The notes beneath the pieces are model-generated. The model was not told where the DNA came from and did not search any database. It was given only the letters and a program-made list of their open reading frames with translations. The translations under genes and the position numbers were made by a program. Source: Phellopilus nigrolimitatus (Eukaryota; Basidiomycota; Agaricomycetes; Hymenochaetales; Hymenochaetaceae). Taken from it: DNA of 64,000 nt. This document shows, in pieces, positions 11,168 through 22,797 of the stretch (positions within the stretch are counted from its first letter, which is position 1; every line of letters starts with the position of its first letter). The DNA lies in assembly GCA_021029095.1 (NCBI GenBank), contig JAJOHG010000008.1, forward strand, positions 434,001 to 498,000, written 5' to 3'.

Positions 11168-12072
11168 TCATGCAATGTCTCGTAAGTGATCGTTCTGCGT
11201 TGATTATGCGTCGGTTTGGTGTGGGGGTTTTCATGCTTAGAGCTTTCCTGCGCGAACAACGTGCGCTGTGTACTGTACAATAAGATGATGCTTTGCTGTT
11301 TTATTTGTGATTGATTGATCAGGGCCGTTGGATACGCAGCATTTGCGTTAGGAGAACGTGGGAAGACGTGGAATGGTATAGTGAGGAACAAACGGATGAG
11401 AAAGTGAAGTTCAGACTCAATGCCCAACTGCTATTTAGGGAACTAGATTTTGAGATATGTACCTTTGCTTGAACGGTCACATTTGAGTCGGCGAATCTCG
11501 TCTGTTGCCTACGTCAAGTCTCCGACTCAAGGACAGACTGAATGGCGGACGTGCTCCGGGAACATTCAGAGCCCGCGCACTAGAGCAAACCATCGACTCG
11601 TCGGTCTGGCGTGAATACAGCGACAGGCGGTAGGCGTCGCAGGTCCGTTCAACGAAACTGTGTCGGGAGCATGAATAATTCGCGGAAGGCTTTGTTGCAT
11701 TGGTAGCGTCGCCTCCCTTTACATAAAATTGCATGTTTGGCAGTATGATCTCGCAGCGCGGGTCAGACATTTGGCAGCGCCTGAAGACCACGACTCGTCG
11801 TTGCATTATCGGTTTAGGGCCTTCGAGGCCATGAAGCGAGCGGCATTGCGGTGATCTCGACCTGGAGTCGCGTTGATTTTTCGAGTCGCTCGGGCGCTCA
11901 GAGCCTTCCAGACGAACATGCTGAACGTTGTGAATGAAGAATGAGTGCATAAGACATGCTCACTCGGGTACATTGACGAGTAGGTCACGTTACTACTCAA
12001 TGTGATTATGTGTGGAGGCTCTTCAGGAAGGAAAAGAAAAAAGCTCCTTCCTCCCCTTCGTATTAATTTCTT
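11168..12072. other. Intergenic between convergent genes, no gene seen
   Basis: The stretch contains 3' flanks of the carboxypeptidase (+) and the permease (-). The longest open frame is a minus-strand stretch at 11477-11950 without a recognisable motif, good codon pattern or splice partner. Confidence 0.5.
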
Positions 12073-14260
12073 TCAAAGAGCTGCAGACTCCTCACCCCCT
12101 GCCACTTGCTCTTTCGACACGTCATTCCTCACTTTTAGCTCTATCGTCCTTAGCGCTGCGTACAGCGGCGCCGTAGCGGCAATCGCTACGAAAATCCCAA
12201 TGTCCCCTGTGCCTGCGCTCGCGATGGGACCCTCGTACCATGCCTGCGACATACACGGCACAATGATGCCAAACGATCCGAAGAACGCGAGCACGGCGGC
12301 AAGCCCGAGCGGGAGGGCGCGCGGCACTGCCCATGCGGATACGGGGTAGAGGCGGAACGAGCACCGCCGGAAGACGACGTGTTCGGTGAGCACGATGGCG
12401 GAAAAGCTCGCGGTCCAATAGCCGATTATGCCTGAGGGGCTTTGTAAGGAATAGTCGAGTGAGAGAAGAGAGATAAAGAGACTTGCTGAAAAGGTCGACA
12501 AAAGTCGAATAGAAGTGTGTGGAACCGACAATGGCAACGGGTATCAAACTGTTTTCAATCCGGATTGTGTAAGTACCGACCGTGACAGCAGCATAGTTTG
12601 GGGGAGGACCACGCACATCGCTGTCGACACCACAGCATACGCATTTCTCGGCACCTTCGCAAAGAACGGCGCGACGTTCATGAAGCTTGCGCCGAACGAA
12701 TACATCGTCGGCGCGCACGCGCTGGGGACGCTCAGGGCTACCAGCACTGTGAGGAACTTTCCAAAGCCTCCGGACGGGGAGAGGATGGCCTCGAGTAGAC
12801 CGCCGACGTTGCTGCCCCCGGCGTAGCCGGCAGACCACTCTGGCACGAACGGCGCAGCGCAAGCAAAGGCGGCACCGATGCAATGCAGCACGACCTACGT
12901 ATTATTTGCGAGATTATTCTCCCAAGTTGGGGGAAAAGGACTCACACTGGAAAGCATGAATCCCAAATATGTATAAATAGAAATCCTCCAACTGATCAAG
13001 AAATAAGTCAGTTAAATCCAGGAAAATAAATGCAAGTGGTGATGGTACCTCGACGCGTCAGCTCGATGGTAAATACCATAGTCAGACACCATCGTGCACC
13101 AACTTATGTCCGTCGAGGCAAGGGTCGAAGCGAAGGATACAATAGAAGCGATACCCGGATTTGTCGAGAGCGGCGCCTTCGATAGTTGTTTCCCGCCAAT
13201 TCCGAGCATGACTATGAAGGTGATTACGTTCGGGATCCACGCAACGCTCTCGTACCAGTGAACTACCCTATAACCACAGAACGTGATCTTGCATTACGAT
13301 TACAATTAGCAAAAGGAGAGGTATCCAATAATAAGGCCAATGAATGAGCTCACGAAAAGTGAAATAACAGCAATAATGACAATCCCGACATTCCAGGACA
13401 AAGTTTTCGATACACTGGCTAGTGTCTGTCCGCCAATAATACTATTCAGAACCAAGAATCCTTGTAGAGTGAAAACATTCAAAACACTGGGTATTATAGA
13501 CCCCAAGTAGCTTTAGAAGAAAAGTCTCAGCTTTGTTGAGACAATCGAGCTGGATGAAAGAAAAACGCGCCCAAAGGAAAATCGCGATTGAACCATCACA
13601 CGAGTACCGAGCTTTGGTCCAAAAACGCCACTGCAAATTTGTTGATCAAGCGATAGTCCAATTTTGAAAAGGTTTGAGATACTAACAAGTAGGCGGGTAT
13701 AAGAAAGGCACTGCAACATCAGCTTCATCGATGAGAACTTGAGAAGCAGCGAACATCAAAAGGTCAACCCACAACAGGTCCACGATAACAATTACAGCGA
13801 AAGAATCTTTCAAACCAAGTCCGAAGACGGTGGGACCTACTGTACCTGTGCTGAAACTAGATAACTCGATTAGAGAGAGAGGTAACTTAGAGCAGACAGG
13901 CCGACACACGCTAAAACGTTCAAATTTGCGGAGAACCAGACGAAGAACATCTCGTAGAGACGAGTGTCCGTCCTCCGCTCCGCTGGGATCGGCTCGATTC
14001 TGAGAAGAATTTGTTCATGAATCTTTTCGAAGAGTAGAGCGATTATTTTGTACCCGTGTGTTTCTATCTCGAGCAGCGAGAGTAAAGCTCGAAACCATGT
14101 CTTTGATCCGCTTCGAGCGACTTGCTCAGAGATTACGATGGACCCGGACTTCGTATCGACAGCATCCGGGACGTCACCTTATGTTTTTGTCTCTCGGCCT
14201 CCCATAACAGATACTAAGATAGACCCAACACACACCTTTTTCTGGGTCCTGGATCTCCAT
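12073..14260 (-). CDS. FCY2: Purine-cytosine permease, NCS1 family (Fcy2 type)
   Basis: About ten small exons on the minus strand reconstruct a complete multi-pass permease. The start ATG at 14260 encodes MEIQDPEK and is followed by a short first intron. The N-terminal NCS1 signature reads GIEPIPAERRTDTR across an exon junction. VFGLGLKDS and FGPKLGTRVMVQSRFSFG follow, then GGQTLASVS, the GYRVVHWYESVAWIPN helix, and IIGYWTASFSAIVLTEH near the C-terminus. Fcy2-like proteins are plasma-membrane proton symporters for cytosine, adenine, guanine and hypoxanthine. At least one intron uses a GC donor (A|GCAAGT after DLF, before IIGYW). Every frame is kept after splicing, so the gene looks functional although no single exon exceeds about 350 bases. 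Substrate range is inferred from the family. Confidence 0.88.
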
Positions 14261-15358
14261 CGCGTGATGTCGAAGACCGGAGTGCGATCGAGTCTGGAGA
14301 AACCTCGCACTGAGACGCGTTTTGATTTCCCGAGAACTCGGGAGAGTTGGAAATCACTCGGATTTCAAGGAACGGGACTTAGTAAGGAGCAGAGTAGCCA
14401 ACAGCGTCCGGTCTTCAAATCCAGAGGCTTTGATCCTTCGGGTCTCGGCCTTTAGATCATACCTCGAGCAGAACGGGAGTGTCGAATAGAGGCAAGAGAG
14501 AAAGAGCTCGTTATCGGTTCCCAACGCTGCCATTTTTAAGGTGCATGAGCTACTTGGGATATCTGCAGCGAAATCAGATCAGTCAAGGGTTGACCCAGGG
14601 AAAGTCCAGGGTTTGCCAAACTTAAAGAAAGCTATTCGTGGGAAGAAAAAAAAAACCCTCCGTCAAGCGAATACCGTTGCTGAGCTCCTTATTCAAATAT
14701 CCCTCTTACACTCTGCGTCGTCGTTCTCGGATAACCGGGGCGGGTTGGATATATCGTTATCTTGGCCTTTCGGTGGACTTGGGCTGCGGCAGCTTTTTTT
14801 CAGTCAGCACAAAGGACTCAATTACCAGCTGGCTATATTTGACCTTTATCCATCAGGCCTTGTTTTTGAAATCATCTAGCTCTCACTGTCTCCTTCACCG
14901 CTAAACATGCTCAGGGATCAATTTTCGTACTCCTCAATCTCGCTTTCCGTGGAAGTCTGTATCTCTGTATGCAGGGTGATCAGCCCCAGTGACGTCGGGA
15001 TCTCCTAGCTGTTATCTTTGGAATTATATTGAGCGCAACTCCGCTGCCTCGTGTTCTGTGCGCTCTCCTTTCACACCGGCCATTGCAGCTTTTTGTATGC
15101 GCACACGATGGCCTTTGAGGGAAACTCGACTACGCTCTCCAAGCATTAATGCGCTTATCAGCGAGGAATGGGAAACTGGTGGAACACTATTATTGTGGGT
15201 ATGTATGTTGAGAAATACATGGTATGATTATTTACAGCGATTTGATGTCATACAATCTCCTTAACCATCATCATCATGGTCGTGTGCGTAATACAAAGCG
15301 TGTCTCGCTCCTGCCTCCTGGTCGCGTCCTCCGCACGCCAATCCACCTGATCTTGGCA
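14261..15358. other. Gene-poor stretch, nothing recognised
   Basis: Plus-strand open frames of about 90-135 codons occur but overlap in several frames, lack motifs and cannot be joined into a recognisable protein. The region just above 14260 must hold the permease promoter. Confidence 0.4.
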
Positions 15359-15891
15359 CTAATAGTGTTTCCGATGCCGCGGTGATGTCGACGTCCGGCG
15401 TGGCGCTGTCCATCGGAGCAGCTGGTCGGTCATTTCGCGCGCGAGGAACACGACGCCGCTGTCGTCCTCGCAGAGCACGTTTTGCACGTCAATTGTGGCG
15501 AGCACCTGGACATCGCTTGCGGGCACTATGGCGCGGTGCGAGAAGCGGAACATTGACCCAAATTCACGCCGGAAGATCGCGACATCCATCGGTGTCATGA
15601 AGAGTGGCGTCTTAGGGTTTGAGAGGAGCGTGTCGGCTGAAGAGCGGGCACGGTGCAGAGGCACGTGTGGAATGGAGAAAAAGGTGTATGTAAGTGCCGT
15701 TGTCCCCGTACGCTGCAGTTAAGGACGCGACGCGACGTACTTTGCACGAGGCATATGTTGTCGTATATCCGCGCGAAGGCGAAGGAGCACTGTTCTTCGA
15801 ACGGCACGGATTGTGGTGTTTGCAACGCAAAATGTCCAGCTGTGGAACTGGGGGCCGCGATGCGAGAGGCGGTCTGTGTCAGAGTGGCCAT
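15359..15891 (-). CDS. Hypothetical protein, tentative
   Basis: A candidate gene starts at the ATG at 15891 (MATLTQTASRIAAP) and runs on the minus strand. A second open segment at 15664-15359 contains FREFGSMFRFSHRAIVPASDVQVLATIDVQN. A TATA-like TATAAAA on the minus strand near 16054-16060 sits upstream. I could not find a splice that joins the two segments in frame, so the gene model is incomplete and may be a relic. No family is recognised. Confidence 0.25.
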
Positions 15892-18560
15892 TTTGTTTTG
15901 GTTTGGCGGTGACTCGACTTGAGTGCCAGAGAGTAAACCGTGCAGGAGCAAGAGACGATTTTTGGAAAGCTAAGAGATTTGTAGTGCCAATGTAGACAAA
16001 GGAGACAACGGGGGCACTGTTGCTAGTGTCCGGAGCACAGGAGCGAGGCTGCGTTTTATAAACGTCGAGACGCCCTGCCTTGCCACGAACAACCCCGTTC
16101 GAAATCTAAGTTCGCGAAGCCAGGCCTTTCCGTGTCTGTTTAGTCACTCCGGACTGTTCTACTTACATAGGTTAAGGGATCAAAAGCGACTGCCGCGGTA
16201 ATCGGCGCTCTGAGGGAGCTAACTTCATTTACGCCACGCACGCGGCAGGAAGCCACTTGCAGAATGCGAATAGCAGATGTTCTTGGCCATGTGCCCGCTG
16301 CGCACTCAATTCAATCCAACCTCCGCTTTACTCGTCCCCGGCTGGATGCGCACGGGCAGCGTGCGCAGCGCTTGGGCGCCACAGTTCCATGGAGCCACTT
16401 GCGTTGCTCTCATCTCTGCACTACTTTTACATTCATTCCGCGTTTCATCGTTCCGAGTCCTCGCGACGTCGGGATTTATCTATTACTTCGCTATGTTTTT
16501 CCCGAGTCAATGTCACGGTACGCACGGATGCCGACGTAGTCCGATCCGTCGAAGGCCTCTATACTTCCTCTTCTTTTTGCTTCTTCCAGTCTCTTCCAAG
16601 CCGATTTTCTCGCCCGTGAACTAAGTGGCACATAGGGCACCATCGCATCTCAAGAGTCATATATGCAAAGATGACAACCCAAGATGTTCAAATGACCCAT
16701 TTGTACAGCGAAGCGCGGCCGCAAAAGTAAGCAGTGATTTATATTTATCTTCTGTAAGTAATTACTTGCCTTCATAAACGACGTAGACAAGACTCCTTGA
16801 TCCATAAGGCTATCTTCAACTTCGGTGTTCTCCGACTGCGGGGTCTTCAGCAAAGCCGCACTGTGTCCCAAATTGCTTGCAACAAGGTTCACAGTCCTGT
16901 ATGTAGGCAGTGAGAGATGAGGACTGTATACGAGATGCCAACACACAAGCCCTGTTCTGATTCTCCAATATCCGCGGACAATCGTCCAAGAAGGATTGTA
17001 TCATGCTATCATAGTATGGAACGCTCGAAGCCCGGTTGTCTGGGAAGCATTTGTGCCTATCGTGGCCGAGGCTCATGTAGTCTATTATTTCCTGGTACAA
17101 CAAGAACCAGGGTACACTGTGGAGAACATATGCACACAGTGGAGCTTGAGTCTGCCGCTGTTGAATAGCGACGGGCATTTCATCTACATTACTCGTGATC
17201 TTGAACGCTTTCCTGTGGGACTCATCTTCGCAGATTTCTTTCATTCTTCACTTTGTGCGCCAAAGCATCCGATCAGCTGCTCGTATTCCGTTCACGAGTA
17301 GAGAGCCCGGGCGCCTTCTCCCGCTCGTATGTTCGTTCCGCTCCGAGCCTTGCTTGACCCGGCGGATCCGCTCAGACTGCCCATTGCTCTTGCGTACAGC
17401 TAGACTTTCTTGTCGATTTGGTTCCACAGACTCTTTTTGACTTCTTTTTCTCCGTTCCGAAACGACACACTATGTTGTCCAGACGATTAGCGTGATTCGC
17501 GATGCCGCCCGTACGGCTGCGAAAATCCTCGGGCATTGGCGGTCCGAGTCCGCGAGTCTAGACTCTTGATGAATGGAGCGGGTGGTTCACTATAGGCAAT
17601 CATATGCTGCCTGGTCTGTACAGCAAAACAGACAACCAGCTGGATAAGAAAGTGAGGCACCTCGGACCGTTGCCGAATAGAGTTGATGGTGCATCTGTAA
17701 GGTGAAAACAGTGTCTCTTGATGGAATCCAAATGAACATCAGCATCGGCGCCTTGCGAGATGAGGCGGCTCCAGTGGAGTCGTTTAGCGCCGAAAACTCA
17801 GCGGATCTCTGTACGCCTTAAGTCTATTCATAGCACCGGCAGAGGTCCGAAGCCCCAGCCCTAGCTATCTTGCAACCAGTGTGGAAGAGATATCCAAATA
17901 CTTGTTAACATAAACTGTTCTCATAGTCCGAACTTTGCCGACTTTCTTGTCTTCTGAGATGTAATGGGCATATTGGAGGCCAAGAGTAGATGTTAGGAAG
18001 CTCTCTGTCGCCATGTGACTGCTGGCGACGAAATAATCACGGGAAAGCCACTAAAGCGTCCAAAGTGCAGGTGTTCTGCCGGTTCCATACGCCTAAGGCT
18101 TCGCGAGAGTAACAGGCGTTTGAAATGCAGCATTCATGGGCCTAAAGGCCATATGCTCGAACGCGGAAAGTGGAGCAGAACGCGTCCTTTCCTGCCGTCT
18201 ACACTTGTCCCGAGCATTTGAGAAATCGAACGATCGTTGATAACATCACAACACTCGGTTGCAAATCGTCTAGAGAACAATACTGAAGAAGACACGGAGC
18301 TGATATAGTCAGGGTACTGAAATGCCCCTAAGACCCTTCGGGCGCACAATCTGAATGGGAAGTTGGAAAGAAAACCTTTAGACATTAGACAAGAATGGCA
18401 GAACAGCTCACCACTAGGATGGCCAAACACCAAGGCGATACCCTCGTAGAGATTTCGCGTAGTTTTTGCATCCCTGCATTCATTTAAGTATCCCATTAGA
18501 TCCTCTTAGCAATTTGCAAGCTTGCTGCATCCATCGATCTGAACCCAAGGCGGCGCGGGA
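15892..18560. other. Gene-poor stretch with one weak open frame
   Basis: The longest frame is on the minus strand at 17244-16816 (ATG start, 142 codons, EIIDYMSLGHDRHK, SFLDDCPRILENQ). It has possible short introns but no recognisable family. Another minus frame at 18496-18134 (MGYLNECRDAK) is equally uncertain. Several overlapping plus-strand frames at 16257-16624 look like noise. I see no RNA gene or repeat with clear ends here. Confidence 0.35.
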
Positions 18561-18935
18561 TCAAAGGGCGTTTCCAGCACCAGCATCGCCAGGTATGCTC
18601 GAAGAACCAGCCGTGGTATTTGCGGCATCGAGAGCAGCGAGGTGGTCAACAAGGTCATCCATCACGCTACGCTGCCGCACGTGGCCCCTCTCGCCGCCCT
18701 CTGGAAAAGTGCGCCCACTCTCCGCGCCAGCGCCGCCTGCCTTCCCGCCAGATCCTCCTTCGGCTTCCGACATCCGCACAGGCACGAGCGGCGCACCCTG
18801 CGGCTCAAATCCTGGAGCTATACGCCGGAGCGCGTCGCGCCGCCGCCGGTCCTTATCCTCCGTGCGCTGCTTGAGGTACGCCTCGTGCCGCGCGGTGTGT
18901 GCGGCGAGCGTCGAGCGACGTGAAGACTCGAGCAT
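18561..18935 (-). CDS. Short basic conserved-looking fungal protein, function unknown
   Basis: The ATG at 18935 opens 124 codons: MLESSRRSTLAAHTARHEAY, then a highly charged stretch with RTEDKDRRRRDALRRIAPGF. The block RRDALRRIAPGFEP followed by an acidic Gly-rich linker and a helical end (SVMDDLVDHLAALDA) has a conserved, non-random look. The region before the ATG (TLEPHVF) also reads naturally in frame, so an upstream exon joined at an AAAG acceptor near 18970 may add residues. I do not recognise a named domain with certainty. The charged helix suggests a small nuclear or mitochondrial scaffold, but this is only a guess. Confidence 0.5.
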   Translation of the reverse strand: MLESSRRSTLAAHTARHEAYLKQRTEDKDRRRRDALRRIAPGFEPQGAPLVPVRMSEAEGGSGGKAGGAGAESGRTFPEGGERGHVRQRSVMDDLVDHLAALDAANTTAGSSSIPGDAGAGNAL

Positions 18936-19498
18936 GAAGACGTGCGGTTCGAGCGTGAACGGGTATACGAACTTTCAGGGTGGTTGGGTTAGGTTCCGAG
19001 CAAGCGTACACGGAGATACGAGGGCGCACATAAGCGTTGATGTCGTCCGGTAGGGGATGAATGTCGGGAGGGGCCTCTATCTAAGCAGACTCTTAGTACT
19101 GAAATAGTTTCTTCGTCTGCGAGGCTTTGAATTCCAAGGGCGAACTTACAGGACGCGGAATGCGCAAGCTGGGAGATTTGATGAATGGGACATGTGCTGC
19201 TGGCGCATATTGCGCTATTGTAACATTTTAGTTTCCATAAGATTATAATATCAAGCAGTAAAATGCTTACTTTGTTCTGGCATACTAAGTAATAGTAAGT
19301 GTCTTCAGCTAATCAAGGTAGAATGTGGATTTGAACTTGAAGAGGATGTGCAGTGTCAGCGCGGACCGGCACGTGCCGCCCGAATGCTGGAAATGAAATA
19401 AATCGCCGAAGACTTCAATTCGCAACTTCAATCCGCAACTTCTCTTGAGATCCAACGAAGCTCCATTTTTATTCAGGTGCATGTATAACACGGATTAT

Positions 19499-19526
19499 CG
19501 ATTGCATTGCATTGCATTGCATTGCG
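19499..19526. repeat. Microsatellite (ATTGC)n
   Basis: Consecutive copies of ATTGC read cgATTGCATTGCATTGCATTGCATTGCG in noncoding sequence 130 bases upstream of family X copy B. Confidence 0.85.
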
Positions 19527-19659
19527 TAAAGGAGAAGTTTTCCTTTAAATATGTTCCACTCTATGCATGGCCGCAAGGCTGTGAAGGCATTATCTGGTGA
19601 CTAGGATCGTTGTCGTGTACTCCCTTCTCGAGCTCCAGCTTTCTTCAAGAGGAACACAA

Positions 19660-22017
19660 ATGGATCACTGTCTGTGCCTAGCGCATTTGCGCGTCAGCTG
19701 CAGTATCTGCAACTCGGATCAAGCTTCTCTTTTCTCGAAGTCCTCAATCAGCACCAATGCTACGGCCGATAACCTCCCCGGTCCCGGAAGGACGCTTGGA
19801 TTGGCCTACGGCTTTGCGGGGAGGCGACTGGAGGCGAAGCTCAGCAGTATAGCAGAGGGGCTGGGTCTGGGGCCTCGTGCAGTCGCGCACAGGATCCAAA
19901 AACGCCGCGCCAACTTCGCGTTTGTCAACGACTCCTCCGCTCTGCCTCTGACCACGGTCAAGGCCCAAAACGAGAAGATTGAGAAGGACTGCCGTCGTTT
20001 GCTCAAATACGTCGGGTAATTTATACTAACCGTGCTCGAAAACGCAAGAGATAGCTGACTTCATTCAAGTTCGAATGTAGCTTCAACGAGGATGCAAGCC
20101 TTGGATCATATCACAGAGTTTTCTGTGAACGATCAATATGTTCGGGGCCTACTTAAAGTCTTGGGCGCAGTGGAGGCAATAGACCCTTTCCGAAAACACC
20201 ATACTCCCTGGATGGATCTCGATTCGGATTTGCTTGCTAGCTCTCGCAAGGCGCTTGTTTCCCTTGCTGATGTGGAGGTGAACGTCCTTGCCAAGAAGAT
20301 TGATGCGCTCGTCGGATATAAGTATTCCCGCTGGGAAGTCGGACAGTGGTTCGACAATCTGGTCCAGTATCTGAAGTTAGTTCTTTTCCCTATTCCCGGA
20401 GCAGTATGTTGATTGTAACACGGCAGTGACCCCGACCGTTCTTTCCTAGTCCTTCGACATATCGAACGGTTTGCGCGAAAGGTTGTCTTGGAGCCCAACG
20501 TGGACATAAATAAGCATATCAAGAATCTGGTCTTCGTAATCGACTGTTTTCCGGATATACTCGAGTGGGAAAGTCTCGACCGGCTTGTGGAGCACTTGTT
20601 CAATGAACTTAAATCGGAAATCGGGTATTCGTATACCTACTGCGAGAATTGGAGCATATTACTGGAAAGAATTATCCAGTGAGTATCGTCGAGCAACTTT
20701 TCAGTCCTTCGACTCATCCTTCATTTTCCGCTGCGTAGACATGCAGATAAATTGCCGCGAACAATACACTCAGACGCCTTCCGGTGGTTCATGGATTTTG
20801 ATAGGACCGAAAACCTTGAAGATTACAGTCATGCGTTTTTTACATATCTCCTGCTGCGAAGCATCGCTAGTGGAAGCGGCACCGAGAATGTTATGTTTCT
20901 GACAAATCTGGCACACCTACGAGCCTTGTACCCTCATCTTGTTTTGCTACCACTTCTGAACAGGCTTGCGTGCAAGCCAGACCTTGTTCTGTGCCAGGTC
21001 TTAAACGAGAGAAAACGTTCTCTCGGAGGAGTATACTACAGTCTTCACACTGTAAGTGTTATTTCTCCTGAAAGGCTGAAGAAGTTGTGCCAGAACCTGG
21101 CTTCCTACGTCGATAGGCGAGTGCCTTCTTAATCCATCCTTTCTGAATTTCATACATGTTTATACTATTTCATGTAGCGAAGACAGCATTACTCGCGAAC
21201 GCTCAATTTATAGCGTCAAAACTATGCTCGCCATTGACATTTATTGTCGGACAGCAATGTTGCGAGCACTCCGCCAGACCCTGTTTGCAAGTGCATCTGA
21301 ATTTGCGTCGATAGTCGAAGATACCGAGAGCGTGTGTAAACCCCAAGAGTGGCCTCCAACACTTGCGCGGGATGAGATTCAAGTTTACCGACACTGTGAT
21401 GCCGACGGAAACTTTCTGCACCTCTGTGTACGACCAACCAACGTAGTACCATCCGGTTCGATGGCGACTGATGTCCTTTTTGTTCTTAGGATCGCCCTTT
21501 CGAATGTGAAGAAGTCAATCGAGGCGGGACAATGCAGTGGACCCACCTTGCAATCGACCGCGAAGACGTGCTGGAGTTACACATACCTCGTGGCGAGGCC
21601 GTGTCCTGCCCCGGCCACCATCTGCTCGTAGCAGGGCGCACGGTGACCGGCGAGTGCAAATACGTTGCGTACGTGTCCGGCACATATTCGACTACGCATG
21701 TTGCTGTCTCCGAGGGCACGCGTCCCGAGGATGTGTGTTTTCATGATGAGTTCTGTGTGGACGGACCGGAAGTTAAAATGGCGGATCACTTGACGGTGTA
21801 CGTCCTTCGCTACGCTCCTTCTGCGTACGCACGGGTCGCACGCTATGCCAAGCATATGAACGGAACAAAGGAGCGCCAGGACCCTACGGCAGGTTTTTTC
21901 TGGAGGGCTGACTGGGATAGCTATGTTGTCGGATCGGAAGGTGATGAGCAGAAACAGGCGGGCAATTTGTCCGATATATTGAACGTTATCGATCTTAAAA
22001 TGATAGAGTATAGTTGA
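19660..22017 (+). CDS. Family X copy B: unrecognised six-exon protein, 694 residues
   Basis: This is the paralogue of the gene at 4541-7357, on the opposite strand. Exons 19660-20015, 20070-20375, 20427-20678, 20739-21116, 21178-21442 and 21490-22017 join in frame with phases 2,2,2,2,0 and give 694 residues. The N-terminus carries one Gly-rich unit (residues about 38-80, LPGPGRTLGLAYGFAGRRLE), where copy A has two. Matching middle blocks include LDHITEFSVNDQYV (A: MEHITKLAINDRYL), LYPHLVLLPLLNRL and SPERLKKLCQNLA. The last exon has LELHIPRGEA, HHLLVAG and VYVLRYAPSAY, the counterparts of the end of copy A. Intron 4 uses a GC donor (AG|GCGAGT); reading it as GT breaks the frame. No transmembrane segment or enzyme motif is visible. 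The ATG at 19660 is the first in frame. Confidence 0.82.
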
Positions 22018-22797
22018 AGACGATTCAAACTGTACTTTTGCAGCATAATTACATTCAACAGTTCAAACACGTTTTGAAGATTGTAGACGCGATGCCTGTG
22101 CGCTCGTAGTGCATTGCGATACCCGCCAGTCCAATCTGAGGAAAGCTGACTATAAGGTTTAACACTTGGTGAACTCGCGCACTGTACATGAACGGTCCGA
22201 ACGTCATCACATCAGACAGATGTGGAGTCATGAATTTGGGGCCACACTGTTTCGAAGTGAATCCGAGGTTAAGAGCTGCAGATGCAGAAGGGGAAGAGCC
22301 ATCGACGGAAATATTAAAAGGGTCCACCGTATCCCAACGACCGGGTTTCCTTTCGGGCTTGCGAATCCGTAGTCGAAACCAGGATCGCGTATCTTGTCGC
22401 TGTTCTGATTGATGATTGTATGTGCGTTGTTCAATCATGTATATGCTACAAACCGTTGCATCGTGAATAACTGGCTGTGTATCAAAGTAGTGAATGGGGG
22501 TTTTAAATGAAGCAGGTGAATATTAACAGCACTGCCTGCATAAAATGCGTGTAAAGTAATATTACAATGAGACCTGCATGAAGAAAGGGTCCGCCTCAGT
22601 ACCGGTTTTCTATTGAAGAATGAAAGTCGAAATTGAAGAACATTAAGAAGCCACAACCTAGTTATACGAAGCTCGACTGGAAGAACTCACCGAGAATGAT
22701 AGCAGAGAGCAAAGAACGGAAGAAAAAAATGCCAAGAAGAGAAAATAAAGAACCGAGCCCTCACTCGCATCGCAACAACCGCTGCCCGCCAGCTTGC
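22018..22797. other. Intergenic, one unexplained minus-strand frame
   Basis: A minus-strand open stretch at 22055-22438 contains HLSDVMTFGPFMYSARVHQV and has a somewhat protein-like composition. It lacks a clear start, and I can attach no second exon. It could be a terminal exon of a decayed gene. Otherwise nothing is seen. Confidence 0.35.

Noticed and set aside
16816..17244. Minus-strand 142-codon frame beginning MKEICEDESHRKAF
   Set aside because: It has an ATG, but the putative introns inside are too short and no family is recognised; kept only as a note in the intergenic entry.
21532..22017. Separate downstream gene starting at the ATG at 21532
   Set aside because: A GT-AG intron (21443-21489) joins it in frame to family X copy B, and copy A shows the same junction with the same phase, so it is the last exon.
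22055..22438. Minus-strand frame containing HLSDVMTFGPFMYSARVHQV
   Set aside because: Protein-like in places, but without a start, upstream exon or recognisable family. It could be a chance frame opposite the 3' flank of family X copy B.
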